The notes below the pieces were generated by a model. The model was not told the DNA's origin. It made no database searches and saw only the letters and a program-made list of their open reading frames with translations. The position numbers and the translations under genes were made by a program. Source: a virus. Taken from it: a stretch of 64,000 nt of DNA. The stretch's first letter is position 1. Each line of letters begins with the position of its first letter. Of the stretch, positions 20,473-28,564 are shown piece after piece. The DNA lies in IMG/VR virus record IMGVR_UViG_3300025771_000012, positions 62,001 through 126,000 of that record. One strand, written 5' to 3'.

Positions 20473-22773
20473 TTATGGATTTAAATGAATGTTTGGTGCT
20501 TTTATTGTGGTATTCCCACCAGATTCGGTATCAATTGTTCCACCGACTTTCGCATCGACATTGCCACCCACTCTAATATTTACATCTGCATCTACAACAA
20601 CGTTAATCGTTCCCTTAACGTAAATATTATTATTACCAAAGATAATTTCATAATTATCCTTAACAACTTTTGTGACCACAGAACCATCTGGATGTATTTC
20701 TTCAAATGTTCCAGACCTATGATATGTATGTATTCTTTCTGCGCCGGGCGTGTCATCAAACTCTTGATGGTGTCCAGACTCAGTAGATAACACTTTGTTG
20801 TGTGGATACTCTGCAGCGTATGGAGTTGGTGGTTCATCAAATAGTTCTGTACTTTCAGTACTTTCCTTTTTCATTTCGACAATAGAACGTGGATTATATG
20901 TGTCCTGTCCATATGAAGAGTTGCCAGAGTTTGCATTAAATGTTGATGGAGACTGATCCACATCTACCACACTACCTTCTTCCACTGCATCATCAATCAC
21001 TGGTAATGGATCTTCATATACTTCCCAAAGAATGTCACCATCTTTTAAACTTGATGAAGTTGGGCCATCACCTTCTGCATCAGAAGTTCCAGAATTTTTA
21101 GCAATAAATGTTTTTTGTTGGACAAATGTACTGTCATTAGAACCCGCTAGAAGACGCTTGGCGTTTCTTTCATGTCCTTCCATCTGATTGTTTACTTTGT
21201 CTCTTACAGTCCCTGCTGCCCCGCCAGCTGCGGTATCTGAGCGACTATAATACTTTTCTCCGATACCACCAGCATTGATTGCAGAATAAACTTCTAGTCT
21301 ACCCATGCCAGGCCTGACACCCTTATCTCGTAAATACTTAACCACAGCACCGCTTGGGCCAAGTTGAGTGTCTATTGCTGTTTGTGGAGTACTGAAGTCT
21401 ACACCGTATTGCTTTGCCTGCGGCTCTCCGAATTGAATAAGTCCTCTGTGTTGACCCCATTTAGTGGTAGGCCCTCTTTTCTGAGGATCGAGTGTGCCGC
21501 CAGTTTCGTATGACATCACTGTTGCAAGATCAATCGCACTGATTCCAAGTGCTTCGGCGGCCGCCAAAGTTCCAGAACGCATTGTGTATGGAGGCCCGCC
21601 AGACTCTTCTCCCTCTTCTAGTGGCGGCGATTTCACCAAATCACCTTCATTATAAGATTTTCCAGCAGACCATTGTGTTGCACTTGCAGATGGTGCCTGA
21701 CTTTGTTGTTGCGCCGCTGTATCTGCAGACCTACTAGAAGTTGCACCCGATTCACTGGTTGTTACGGTATCACATTCTTGACTCTCTCCTGGCTTATCAG
21801 TACCACCACCAGAAGAACTTTCGGTTTGACTGCCTGATGATGGGTCAGGAACAATACCGTTTCGTTTTAAAGGAGTAGAACCTCTTTCTCCAGATGCAGC
21901 ACTAAAATGCATTGCGTCCTTAACACTATTCCAATCGCCGCCCCAACCTAAACCATATTTCTTTGCAATAGAAGATACGCCGTCTGGCATATCTGTTATC
22001 AAAGTATTCCCATTAGGATTCTCGGCGGGATTAATATCAATTGCGGCACCACTAGCATGATAACTAAATCTACTTGGATTGTTTACATTTTTTCGATATG
22101 CATATCCACCAATACTTTTAATAACATACCCTGTACTCTCAAGTTCATTCACAAATCCTTGGAACTGATCTTTAAATACTGTAGCAACCCAAGCACTCTT
22201 TCCAGACTTTGTAGTAATCTTACTAAGTCTTTTTCTATTTTCTTTATCACTTGAAACACCATCTTGGTTAACTTCTTTTCCACATTCAGTCGCATTTCCA
22301 GAAGAAGATGTATTTTCATCTCCACCATTTGTATTAGATGTACTATCACTTACACCCCTTGCAAGTCTATTAACATCAGATTCATTTTTAGTAGAACCAC
22401 CGAATACTGACCCACTTTCTGAAGGATATGTTCCATCTGCATTTGTTTCGGAACCCTCTGTTGGGCGTCCATAAACTGTTCCAAAAATTATAGGATCTTG
22501 ACCTTGTTCTCCATCTCTAAAAAATCCCATAACCCAAGCACCCGGCATTGCGCCCGTTGGAGATTGTCCGATACCACCAGTAGATGAACTGGTAATAGGC
22601 ATGATTGGAGATGCCCATGGAAGTTTTTCTGTAGGAAGAAGTGCCTTGTCTGCAGTATGCCATCCAATAATTCTAACTTTTACTCGGCCAAGAGCTTCTG
22701 GGTCTTTTACGTCTTCGATAACACCCTGCCACCAAACCATTCCCTCTCTACCCGAAAACATATTCATATCCAT
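20473..22773 (-). CDS. 5: Baseplate hub needle gp5 with peptidase M15-like and transglycosylase-like domains
   Basis: 766 residues. An N-terminal OB-fold (VWWQGVIEDVKDPEALGRVK, GAWVMGFFRDGEQGQDPIIF, about 10-110) is typical of gp5. At about 170-295 there is an M15-type D,D-peptidase-like domain with YHASGAAIDINPAENP and DAMHFS giving the usual H, D and H ligands. At about 395-545 there is a lysozyme/transglycosylase-like domain with the catalytic-type glutamate in VMSYETGGTLDP and HRGLIQFGEPQA. The C-terminus (about 690-766) has the repeating short strands of a triple beta-helix needle. T4 gp5 has a single lysozyme domain, so two murein-cutting modules are unusual. Confidence 0.88.
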   Translation of the reverse strand: MDMNMFSGREGMVWWQGVIEDVKDPEALGRVKVRIIGWHTADKALLPTEKLPWASPIMPITSSSTGGIGQSPTGAMPGAWVMGFFRDGEQGQDPIIFGTVYGRPTEGSETNADGTYPSESGSVFGGSTKNESDVNRLARGVSDSTSNTNGGDENTSSSGNATECGKEVNQDGVSSDKENRKRLSKITTKSGKSAWVATVFKDQFQGFVNELESTGYVIKSIGGYAYRKNVNNPSRFSYHASGAAIDINPAENPNGNTLITDMPDGVSSIAKKYGLGWGGDWNSVKDAMHFSAASGERGSTPLKRNGIVPDPSSGSQTESSSGGGTDKPGESQECDTVTTSESGATSSRSADTAAQQQSQAPSASATQWSAGKSYNEGDLVKSPPLEEGEESGGPPYTMRSGTLAAAEALGISAIDLATVMSYETGGTLDPQKRGPTTKWGQHRGLIQFGEPQAKQYGVDFSTPQTAIDTQLGPSGAVVKYLRDKGVRPGMGRLEVYSAINAGGIGEKYYSRSDTAAGGAAGTVRDKVNNQMEGHERNAKRLLAGSNDSTFVQQKTFIAKNSGTSDAEGDGPTSSSLKDGDILWEVYEDPLPVIDDAVEEGSVVDVDQSPSTFNANSGNSSYGQDTYNPRSIVEMKKESTESTELFDEPPTPYAAEYPHNKVLSTESGHHQEFDDTPGAERIHTYHRSGTFEEIHPDGSVVTKVVKDNYEIIFGNNNIYVKGTINVVVDADVNIRVGGNVDAKVGGTIDTESGGNTTIKAPNIHLNP

Positions 22774-23900
22774 TATTGTATACTCCCACCTGATGGAGGC
22801 GTTGGCTGTTCCGCTGGTAACGGAAGTCCGATACTATCTCTAACCAACTCAATGTCAGTTTGATATCTTCCACCCTCAATTCTATGTCTAATTGCAAACA
22901 CTAAATACTTTCCACTATAATATTTGTTTGTTCCTGTGTTATCTCTTTGATATATTGGCATTTCAAGTTCTAAGATATCTCCAGCACAAACATCAGTATC
23001 TCCAAAAACAGTAATAGTTACTTTTATGTTTTTCATCAACTGCATATAAAACAATCTTGGAAGAAAGAGTTTTTCCTGATTGAATGTAGGATTCCCACCC
23101 TGCAAGTCTCTTTCTGGAACAACATATAAGTTTTTTGGTTTATATTGCATTCCTTGTCCAGTAGTATCTTGAAAAGTATTACTGTCCAAGTACTTGTAGT
23201 CTCCATAATTTTCCCAATATGAGTGTGTATAATTATTAACCTGTCGTGTTAGTAAATCCACAGCATAAACTTCTGAATTATAAAACCCCTTTGTAATATT
23301 TCCAAGCACATCGAAGTTTGAATCAAAATTAAAACTAATTACTTTCTTATTTTCAACATTTGTTGAAATATCATCAAGTTCTTTTGCCCCAGCACTTTTG
23401 TATGCACCAACGATGAATTTATTCTTTGGTTCTGCCTGTGTTAGCATTTCTAACGGTTTCATAACATATTCTTTTGTTGTTTCAAAAAACATATACGAAG
23501 AACTTTTATATGTCTCACTGAATGCTTTATTACATAAAAATGAAATACTTTTCATTGGAGTATAATTTGGAATTACCAATCCATTATCACCACTGTACTG
23601 GTCACTACTTGATTCTACAGAAAGACTCTTTGAACTACCAAGTCTTGAAAAAATGGTTTGTGCAATATCTGTAGAACTTCCTTGAAAATATTCCGACACT
23701 TTTTCTTCAAAATTTTTTGCAAAATCTTTTGAAATTAATTCTAAATTATAAGTCTGAGTTCCCTCATCATCTGTTAGTTCAGATATTTTATGAACAAGGA
23801 AATCCAACTTAATATTTTTCCACTCTGGAACTTCAAAATCTAAAGAAACTTCTTCTTGCCCAACAATTGGCATAAAAGTTAACATATCTTCTACATCCAT
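22773..23900 (-). CDS. 27: Baseplate hub gp27, main part downstream of a frameshift
   Basis: 375 residues from an internal methionine (MDVEDMLTFMPIVGQEEVSL). In the same frame the sequence is open upstream as RIFEDILSSSITATVSF, and it reaches the proper start at 24087 if one copy of the 34-base repeat is removed, giving 426 residues (T4 gp27 has 391). The content EVPEWKNIKLDFLVHKISEL and the position between gp53 and gp5 fit the trimeric hub that holds the gp5 needle. The stop overlaps the start of gp5. Confidence 0.82.
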   Translation of the reverse strand: MDVEDMLTFMPIVGQEEVSLDFEVPEWKNIKLDFLVHKISELTDDEGTQTYNLELISKDFAKNFEEKVSEYFQGSSTDIAQTIFSRLGSSKSLSVESSSDQYSGDNGLVIPNYTPMKSISFLCNKAFSETYKSSSYMFFETTKEYVMKPLEMLTQAEPKNKFIVGAYKSAGAKELDDISTNVENKKVISFNFDSNFDVLGNITKGFYNSEVYAVDLLTRQVNNYTHSYWENYGDYKYLDSNTFQDTTGQGMQYKPKNLYVVPERDLQGGNPTFNQEKLFLPRLFYMQLMKNIKVTITVFGDTDVCAGDILELEMPIYQRDNTGTNKYYSGKYLVFAIRHRIEGGRYQTDIELVRDSIGLPLPAEQPTPPSGGSIQ

Positions 23901-23951
23901 AAAACTAACTGTCGCCGTAATACTAGACGATAGTATATCTTCAAAAATGCG

Positions 23952-24019
23952 AATTGATGTAAAATATCTTTTAAGGTCTAATTCAAATTGATGTAAAATA
24001 TCTTTTAAGGTCTAATTCA
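23952..24019. repeat. 34-bp perfect tandem duplication near the 5' end of the gp27 gene
   Basis: Exact copies start at 23952 and 23986. The 34-base length shifts the frame, so translation from the natural start at 24087 stops after 34 residues. 1315 coding bases minus 34 equals 427 codons. Confidence 0.95.
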
Positions 24020-24087
24020 AATCCGTTATGTGAACGAATAGTGAATTTACGAATATTGTAATCACCTAACTTAAATGTATCTGACAT
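23983..24087 (-). CDS. 27: gp27 N-terminal fragment (truncated by the tandem duplication)
   Basis: 34 residues from the ATG at 24087, which overlaps the stop of gp53 as TAATG. It reads MSDTFKLGDYNIRKFTIRSH and NGFELDLKRYFTSI before a premature TGA created by the duplicated segment. The same residues reappear after the second copy in frame with the rest of gp27, so this is the true beginning of the hub gene. Confidence 0.8.
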   Translation of the reverse strand: MSDTFKLGDYNIRKFTIRSHNGFELDLKRYFTSI

Positions 24088-24755
24088 TAAAGAACCTCTT
24101 CAAATCTCAAAAGAAAATCATTTAATAAATTTGCTCTCATTAATTTAATCACTCTATTCTTTTCATTCTTATCATGTTCATAATCGTATGCACTATAGAT
24201 TGTATATTTTTTCTTATCCTGTGGAGTAAGAAGATTATATGTGTCTGGAGATATTTTATGTCCCAATACATCATGAGTATAATGAATAGGAATATTCCTT
24301 GAAATAGACAATCCATTTAAATTGCTTGCAGAATAATCATTGAGTACAATTTCCCATCTGTCATTTCTTCTGACAAAAACTTTTTGTTCTAATGTGTCAT
24401 AAATATAATCACCAGTTTTAAATATTCTTGGATAAAAATTTGACCCTGCATAAGCGGGAGCCCCATAAACAGTTTCGATATGAGTTTGTAGTGTTCTACT
24501 TGTCATTGGCCAATCATCGTAAACATTTGAAATATCGTTCATCCACAAAATAACCCAACCATAAGTATGACTTCCATAGTATAAATGTGCAATTGTTTCT
24601 GGCGTGTCTTCATCCCTGACAGTATACTCATAATGCGAAAGAGGATCTTCTCTATATTTTTCTAGGATATATGCATTTTGAAAAATATTAGTTACATTTT
24701 TTGGTTTTCCATTCAACATCAAATCATATTTCTTTTTTTCTAGATAACTAAACAT
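24087..24755 (-). CDS. 53: Baseplate wedge subunit gp53
   Basis: 222 residues. It contains the gp53 core: FQNAYILEKYREDPLSHYEY, DEDTPETIAHLYYGSHTYGW and WVILWMNDISNVYDDWPMTS. This LysM-like unit clamps the wedges to the hub in T4. Start MFSYLEKKKYDLM overlaps the stop of the tube-cap gene upstream, and its own stop overlaps the hub gene start (TAATG), so translation is likely coupled. Length is close to the family's usual about 200. Confidence 0.88.
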   Translation of the reverse strand: MFSYLEKKKYDLMLNGKPKNVTNIFQNAYILEKYREDPLSHYEYTVRDEDTPETIAHLYYGSHTYGWVILWMNDISNVYDDWPMTSRTLQTHIETVYGAPAYAGSNFYPRIFKTGDYIYDTLEQKVFVRRNDRWEIVLNDYSASNLNGLSISRNIPIHYTHDVLGHKISPDTYNLLTPQDKKKYTIYSAYDYEHDKNEKNRVIKLMRANLLNDFLLRFEEVL

Positions 24756-25600
24756 TAGTAACCCTCCGCTGCGTCTGAAGAAGTAACCAACTGAATCTCT
24801 TGGAAAGTCAGAGATAGCTCAATAACTGCAGGAGCATCTGTTTCATTGAAAGTTGCAAACGCACCGTTGCCACCATATTTAACAGTACAGTCAGTTAATA
24901 CACATGGTTTGATTTTGTGAAGAAACTCGGCAGGTCTACCACCCAAGTAGTATTCAACAGTAAATGTATTGGGAACTTGGAAAAAATTTAGGCCTGTCAT
25001 TTCTGGAAGCATATTCTTTCTTAAAAATTTTATCATGTTATTAATTTCAATAGATTCTTTTGCTGACCTTGGAAGAATACTATATTGATAATTGAATGCC
25101 CTAAAATCAATTCCTCTGAATAACATATGTTTATTCGCACCAGAAACTCTACCACCAATAACTTGAGACTGCAAATTACCATCTCCACCAAATGCAAGGC
25201 CTCCTGCAAATTGCGTTGCCGATAATGAAAGTTCCCCACCAAGATTGAGTACTTTGTCTAAGAATCCATTATCTTCGCCTGCTACTGCACCAGTTTTACC
25301 CATCAACCCCAAGGCGCCACTGTCTGCACCTTCAAATTGGGATTTTGTTGAATTTTCAATATTTTCTGGAAGATGAAGAGTAACACTCCCTATTTTCTCA
25401 AGATCAACTGCAGTTCCTCTTGTCTGCATGGTTGTGTAGCCAGGCTGCTCGCCTTTATATGCAGTAAATCTAACAAAATCTTTCATCTCCACAACTTCTT
25501 CATGTTCATGCAATGACATTGGATATATATAAGTTTCCCCGCCTGCTGCAACCTGTTGTCTCTGTTGCGTCAAAGTGGATGGTGAGTCTGATGCGGCCAT
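24755..25600 (-). CDS. 48: Baseplate tail-tube cap gp48-like
   Basis: 281 residues. FRAFNYQYSILPRSAKESIE, FLRKNMLPEMTG and VPNTFTVEYYLGG match the gp48 family, which caps the hub and templates the tail tube. gp54 belongs to a related family, so a gp54 role cannot be fully excluded. It is the first gene of the left minus-strand virion block and has a TATAAATA late promoter 30 bases upstream. The divergent plus-strand gp4 begins only 51 bases away. Confidence 0.78.
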   Translation of the reverse strand: MAASDSPSTLTQQRQQVAAGGETYIYPMSLHEHEEVVEMKDFVRFTAYKGEQPGYTTMQTRGTAVDLEKIGSVTLHLPENIENSTKSQFEGADSGALGLMGKTGAVAGEDNGFLDKVLNLGGELSLSATQFAGGLAFGGDGNLQSQVIGGRVSGANKHMLFRGIDFRAFNYQYSILPRSAKESIEINNMIKFLRKNMLPEMTGLNFFQVPNTFTVEYYLGGRPAEFLHKIKPCVLTDCTVKYGGNGAFATFNETDAPAVIELSLTFQEIQLVTSSDAAEGY

Positions 25601-25629
25601 TAAATACTTGCTCCTAAATATTTTAGTAC

Positions 25630-25637
25630 TATTTATA
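25630..25637 (-). promoter_or_regulatory. T4-type late promoter for gp48-gp53-gp27-gp5 operon
   Basis: Exact TATAAATA on the minus strand, 30 bases upstream of the gp48-like start and within the 51-base divergent gap to gp4. Confidence 0.8.
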
Positions 25638-25651
25638 AAGGTTTTTATGAA

Positions 25652-26095
25652 GTGAGAAAAAGATTTACTTATAGAGGAAAATACAAACCAGTAAATCCAG
25701 AAAAATATGCAGGAAATGTGAATAACATTATATATCGTTCTTCATGGGAAAGAAGGTTTATGGTGTATTGCGACAACAACGAAGCAATCACTTTCTGGTC
25801 GAGCGAAGAATTAGTAATACCTTACATTTCACCAGTGGACAGAAAACAACACAAATATTATCCAGATTTTGTAATAAGAATCCAAGAAGAAAATAAATCA
25901 AGAACCATTGTTATCGAAGTAAAACCAAAAAAAGAAACCAAACCCCCAAGAAAGCGAACCAAGATTACACCAAGATATTTGAGTGAAATGAAAACATGGA
26001 GTATTAACGAGGCCAAGTGGAAATATGCGAAAGAATTTTGCGAAGATAGGAAGTGGGAATTTAAAATTTTAACAGAAGATCAACTCGCTCAATAA
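25652..26095 (+). CDS. 4: Head completion protein gp4-like (nuclease fold)
   Basis: 147 residues from a GTG start; the nearest upstream ATG (25647) meets a stop at once. The sequence RSSWERRFMVYCDNNEAITF, EELVIPYISPVDRKQHKYYP, DFVI and IVIEVKPKKE is characteristic of the gp4/gp50 head-completion family, which carries a TnsA/restriction-like nuclease core (E, D and ExK-type residues visible). The protein finishes the packaged head so the tail can join. It opens the short plus-strand late cluster and is divergent from gp48. Confidence 0.82.
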   Translation: MRKRFTYRGKYKPVNPEKYAGNVNNIIYRSSWERRFMVYCDNNEAITFWSSEELVIPYISPVDRKQHKYYPDFVIRIQEENKSRTIVIEVKPKKETKPPRKRTKITPRYLSEMKTWSINEAKWKYAKEFCEDRKWEFKILTEDQLAQ

Positions 26096-26100
26096 AACGA

Positions 26101-26108
26101 TATAAATA
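26101..26108 (+). promoter_or_regulatory. T4-type late promoter, plus strand
   Basis: Exact TATAAATA on the plus strand, 21 bases before the ATG at 26129. It would drive the plus-strand run from 26129 to the tape-measure candidate. Confidence 0.8.
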
Positions 26109-26128
26109 GTAAAAAACGGCATAAACGA

Positions 26129-26704
26129 ATGACAGACTTTACACCACTATTAAATAGACTCGCTGCTCGAAACATTAGACCAAATACTGATAAAGCAAGG
26201 GAGTGGTTTAGAAAAAAGGCAAGAGAAACGAGAATCACAAGGGCATCCCTATTGGGCGATGGGGATCGTTCTGCAGCAACACCTAATATTGGTAGTATGT
26301 ATTGTTATCAATATGACCCTAAGTATGCAAAGAAGTTGCCATATTACGATGAATTTCCACTTATCTTTATGGTAGAAAGAATATCTGGGGGGTTTGTTGG
26401 AATTAACTTGCACTATGTTTCGCCAAGAAATAGAATCGTTGTAATGAATGCATTATCTGAAATTGCATCGAACAAAAGATATGATTCAACAACAAGACTC
26501 AGATTATCTTATAATGTTCTAAAAGGTCTGTCTAAATATAATGTCATAAAACCTTGTCTCAAAAAATACTTGTTTACTCATGTTAGATCAAAGTTTGTAA
26601 AAATTGAGGCAAATGAATGGGACATCGCATTGTTTTTACCAGTACAAAAATTCAAAAAGGCCGCTGCTTCGAAAGTTTGGTCAGATTCTGCTAGGAGATC
26701 ATAA
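26129..26704 (+). CDS. Conserved T4-like protein next to gp4, function unknown
   Basis: 191 residues, basic. Visible blocks: SMYCYQYDPKYAKKLPYYDE, FPLIFMVERISGGFVGINLH and YVSPRNRIVVMNALSEI. I believe proteins with this block occur next to structural genes of marine T4-like phages, but I cannot name the function. Its place between gp4 and a tail-tube-family gene under a late promoter suggests a virion or assembly role. The downstream gene starts right after its stop. Confidence 0.7.
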   Translation: MTDFTPLLNRLAARNIRPNTDKAREWFRKKARETRITRASLLGDGDRSAATPNIGSMYCYQYDPKYAKKLPYYDEFPLIFMVERISGGFVGINLHYVSPRNRIVVMNALSEIASNKRYDSTTRLRLSYNVLKGLSKYNVIKPCLKKYLFTHVRSKFVKIEANEWDIALFLPVQKFKKAAASKVWSDSARRS

Positions 26705-27295
26705 ATGGCATCAATAGAAGATTTTATTGCAAACATTTCAAAATCTGGCCTTACTCAGGCAAATCGTTATGAACTTAGAATTAAACCACCGCCGAAGTCG
26801 TTTCTAACAAATCCAGACAATTTATTAAAATTTCGTGTTCCATCAATTTCTTTGCCAGGGAAAACCATTTCAACAACGGAAACAAAAATTTATGGCCCTA
26901 TAAGAATGGCACCATACACAACTACATACGATCAATTGACATTTAGTATATATTTGAGCGATAACTTAAAAGAAAGAGATTGGTTTGAAGATTGGTTTCA
27001 CCAAGTTATAGATTTTACTACACATAAAATTTCATATTATAACGACTATGTGGCACCACAGGCAGAGCTCATTACATATAATAAAAACGATGAGAGAACA
27101 CACACTGTAACATTTGAGAATCTATATCCATTATCTATAGGCCCAGTTGAATATGCATATGCAAACGAAGAACCGGCGCAATGTCAGATTACGATGTTCT
27201 ACAGAAAATATCGTTCTGAATATAGTAAAGAGGAGGCGAATAAACGTGTACAGCTTACTGTAACCGGCCCAGAGCTTACTGTAACCGGCCCATAA
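26705..27295 (+). CDS. Tail-tube-family protein (gp54/gp19-like)
   Basis: 196 residues. The T4 gp19/gp54 fold is indicated by QANRYELRIKPPPK, LLKFRVPSISLPGKTI, YGPIRMAPYTTTYDQLTFSI and RDWFEDWFHQVIDF. gp19 is the tube subunit and gp54 the tube initiator; both share the fold, and this position near gp26/gp51 favours an initiator or tube-like adaptor. The C-terminus ends in a doubled LTVTGP motif caused by an in-frame 21-base repeat (27252-27293), which may not be natural. Confidence 0.72.
   Translation: MASIEDFIANISKSGLTQANRYELRIKPPPKSFLTNPDNLLKFRVPSISLPGKTISTTETKIYGPIRMAPYTTTYDQLTFSIYLSDNLKERDWFEDWFHQVIDFTTHKISYYNDYVAPQAELITYNKNDERTHTVTFENLYPLSIGPVEYAYANEEPAQCQITMFYRKYRSEYSKEEANKRVQLTVTGPELTVTGP
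27252..27293. repeat. 21-bp tandem duplication, in frame
   Basis: Two copies start at 27252 and 27273, differing only at the last base. They double the LTVTGP motif just before the stop of the tail-tube-family gene. The reading frame is kept. Confidence 0.85.
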
Positions 27296-27325
27296 TAATT
27301 AAATTATACTTGAAGAGGATAAAAT

Positions 27326-28048
27326 ATGTTACCTACAATTAATGCACCAACATATGATTTGACTATACCATCAACAAATGAAAGTGTAAAGTTTCGTCCA
27401 TTTTTAGTCAAAGAAGAAAAAATTCTTCTGATGGCACAAGAAGGAGAAGAACTACAAGAAAAAATTGATGCGATAAAACAAATTATTGGAAACTGTTTAG
27501 TATCAGATGTAGATGTTGATAAACTTTCTACATTTGATATTGAACACATTTTCATCAAACTTAGAAGTAAGTCTATCGGAAACGTAATTGGTTTGAGTTA
27601 CAATCGGGAAGATTGTAAAGAAGAAGGAGTAGGGCAGGGGGGCTGTCAAATTCCTTTCACATTAGACTTAGAAAAGGCGGAGATTGAAAATCAAGAAGGA
27701 CACACCAATGAATTGAATCTAACATCAGATATTAAAATCATTATGAAATATCCAGATTTTAATATCTTAAATTCTGTATTAACTGCAGATAGTGTAGATG
27801 ATGTAATTGATGTTGTAGCTACTTGTATTGACATGATCGTTGATGGAAGTGAAGTATATAATGCGTCTGATTATTCAGAAAGTGAATTAAAAACTTTTGT
27901 TGAGAATTTAACACAACAACAGTTTGAATCTATTAACAATTTTTTCAATACAATGCCAGAAACGGCGTGTGATGTAAATATTGTTTGTAGAAAATGTGGA
28001 TGGAAAAAATCGATGAAAGTAAAAGGAATTACCGATTTTTTTTCCTAA
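27326..28048 (+). CDS. 26: Baseplate hub/assembly protein gp26-like
   Basis: 240 residues. VKFRPFLVKEEKILLMAQEG followed by EKIDAIKQIIGNCLVSDVDV and LSTFDIEHIFIKLRSKSIGN is the signature of the T4 gp26 baseplate family (PF12322). The C-terminus has a cysteine cluster (CDVNIVCRKCGW) that may bind zinc. The gene ends in a run of eight T followed by CC and TAA, where a -1 slip leads straight into gp51. It is in the plus-strand late cluster. Confidence 0.85.
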   Translation: MLPTINAPTYDLTIPSTNESVKFRPFLVKEEKILLMAQEGEELQEKIDAIKQIIGNCLVSDVDVDKLSTFDIEHIFIKLRSKSIGNVIGLSYNREDCKEEGVGQGGCQIPFTLDLEKAEIENQEGHTNELNLTSDIKIIMKYPDFNILNSVLTADSVDDVIDVVATCIDMIVDGSEVYNASDYSESELKTFVENLTQQQFESINNFFNTMPETACDVNIVCRKCGWKKSMKVKGITDFFS

Positions 28049-28230
28049 GTTTAAATCATGAGTCCCTTGCATCGATGTATCGAAATAATTTTGCGTTGAT
28101 GCAGCACCATAAATATAGTTTGAGTGAATTAGAAGATATGATACCGTGGGAAAGAGAGATATATTTAAATCTTTTGATAAACTATATTAAAGAAGAAGAA
28201 AAGCGTAGAAAAGACGCAATGAGGAGTTAA
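27994..28230 (+). CDS. 51: Baseplate hub assembly catalyst gp51-like, probably made as gp26-gp51 fusion
   Basis: Open frame of 78 residues; the conserved part begins at about residue 18 (LSLNHESLASMYRNNFALMQ), followed by YSLSELEDMIPWEREIYLNL, typical of gp51. The first 17 residues are an out-of-frame reading of the gp26 end and the ATG at 27994 lacks a clear ribosome-binding site. A -1 frameshift at 28036-28042 would fuse the conserved part to gp26. That layout parallels tail-assembly chaperone pairs of other phages such as E/E+E' of P2. Confidence 0.8.
   Translation: MWMEKIDESKRNYRFFFLSLNHESLASMYRNNFALMQHHKYSLSELEDMIPWEREIYLNLLINYIKEEEKRRKDAMRS
28036..28042 (+). promoter_or_regulatory. Putative -1 programmed frameshift site joining gp26 to gp51
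   Basis: The zero frame reads GAT TTT TTT TCC TAA. The T_TTT_TTT heptamer lies four bases before the stop, inside a run of eight T. A -1 slip continues as FFFLSLNHESLASM directly into gp51, giving a fusion of about 301 residues. No independent start with a good ribosome-binding site exists for gp51 near its conserved region. Confidence 0.6.
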
Positions 28231-28231
28231 T

Positions 28232-28561
28232 ATGGAAGAAGAAATTAAAGCATCTGGACATCACCCCGCCGATACTAATGGAGATGGAAAGGTTTCAAAA
28301 GAAGAAGAAAAGATGTATCTTGAGTTTAAAAGAAAAGAACTAGAAGATGCTGACGCTCGCAGAGATGCAATGCGTCAAATGGCCTGGTTCTCTTTATTCG
28401 GTATGTTACTCTATCCCTTCGCAGTAGTGATTGCAGTAGTTGCAGGATTGGATCAAGCATCAAAGATTCTGGGTGACATGGCGGCAACATACTTCGTTTC
28501 TGTCGCTGCAATTGTGGCCGCATTCTTTGCGGGCAACGCATATTCAGATAAGAAGAAGTAA
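28232..28561 (+). CDS. Membrane protein with an EF-hand-like calcium loop
   Basis: 109 residues. Near residue 14 there is DTNGDGKVSKEE, an EF-hand/dockerin-type calcium loop. It is followed by a charged helix (EFKRKELEDADARRDAM) and two hydrophobic segments (about 49-73 and 84-103). The gene lies between gp51 and the tape-measure candidate with 1-3 base gaps, so it is part of the late tail cluster. A role in the tail tip or in genome entry across the inner membrane is possible but only inferred. Confidence 0.7.
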   Translation: MEEEIKASGHHPADTNGDGKVSKEEEKMYLEFKRKELEDADARRDAMRQMAWFSLFGMLLYPFAVVIAVVAGLDQASKILGDMAATYFVSVAAIVAAFFAGNAYSDKKK

Positions 28562-28564
28562 TAA

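Noticed and set aside
27994-28048. Independent start for gp51 at the ATG at 27994
   Set aside because: The first 17 residues would be an out-of-frame copy of the gp26 end and no good ribosome-binding site is present; a -1 frameshift explains the layout better.
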